From positions 1-12,831 of the forward strand of contig CACZSJ010000033.1 of assembly GCA_902783825.1 (NCBI GenBank): 12,831 nt of DNA, read 5' to 3'. Origin of the DNA: Oscillospiraceae bacterium (GTDB lineage: Bacteria; Bacillota; Clostridia; Oscillospirales; Oscillospiraceae). The position numbers and the translations under genes were made by a program. The notes below the pieces were generated by a model. It saw only the letters and a list, made by a program, of their open reading frames with translations. It was not told the origin of the DNA and made no database searches. Of this stretch, positions 12,730 through 12,831 are shown piece after piece (the first letter of the stretch is position 1; each line of letters opens with the position of its first letter).

Positions 12730-12831
12730 TCATCCCTCCATTCTCGGGCGATAGTCCCAAGGCCAGGGATCCTGCAGCCAAGCGTAGTCTTGCATCCCCA
12801 GCATATCTTCTTGTGTGATGGGACCGCAGCG
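12730..12831 (-). CDS. cotJB: CotJB spore coat-associated protein, C-terminal end
   Basis: The last 33 codons of a gene that begins beyond the right edge. The frame ends at TGA 12732-12730 and reads CGPITQEDMLGMQDYAWLQ, then DPWPWDYRPRMEG. The Gly-Pro block and the tryptophan-rich xPWPW ending are characteristic of CotJB, a small protein of about 80-100 residues encoded between cotJA and cotJC. Its position 3 bases ahead of cotJC supports the assignment. The tail after PWPW is a few residues longer than in Bacillus CotJB. The protein has no known enzymatic activity. Confidence 0.8.
   Translation of the reverse strand, partial: RCGPITQEDMLGMQDYAWLQDPWPWDYRPRMEG

Overview
The window looks like a stretch of chromosome from a spore-forming, Clostridia-like Firmicute (an Oscillospirales-type gut bacterium is my best guess). 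The reasons are cotJB/cotJC-type genes, a type III glutamine synthetase (GlnN), a PPi-type phosphofructokinase, a class II aldolase, strong AGGAGG-like ribosome binding sites, and consensus SigA-type promoters with 17-bp spacers. The genus is inference. No rRNA, tRNA, CRISPR array, insertion sequence or prophage structure was seen. No gene-free gap reaches 300 bases; the longest is about 275 bases (8270-8544).

Layout, left to right. (1) 1-620, minus: the N-terminal two thirds of a tyrosine recombinase that runs off the left edge. (2) 766-3589, minus: an apparent two-gene transcription unit with a strong promoter at 3561-3589, a class II fructose-bisphosphate aldolase, then a P1B-type ATPase-like membrane protein that has lost every catalytic signature, then a hairpin terminator. 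(3) 3648-5656, plus, divergent from the aldolase: a PPi-type phosphofructokinase, then an uncharacterised cysteine-peptidase-like protein, then a very strong terminator. (4) 5672-8269, minus: glnN with its own consensus promoter, preceded by a separately terminated trxA. (5) 8545-10826, plus: a GPH-family sugar symporter whose stop codon overlaps the start of a PIG-L/LmbE-type deacetylase, closed by a bidirectional terminator. (6) 10827-12083, minus: a 397-residue CofE-like (F420 gamma-glutamyl ligase family) protein with its own promoter. (7) 12130-12831, minus: cotJC (manganese catalase family) preceded by the 3' end of cotJB.

How the genes may work together. The aldolase and phosphofructokinase catalyse consecutive glycolytic steps and face each other across a 152-bp divergent region, so this is a central-carbon locus. 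The symporter and deacetylase look like one unit that imports, then deacetylates, a glycoside or amino-sugar derivative (inference). GlnN provides nitrogen assimilation, thioredoxin thiol redox, and CotJC hydrogen peroxide detoxification or spore coat function.

Most unusual items: the intact but catalytically dead P-type ATPase downstream of fba, the CofE-like ligase in what looks like a Firmicute outside any visible F420 pathway, and the orphan cysteine-peptidase-like gene behind pfp. I did not find a clearly novel multi-gene defence or mobile system here.
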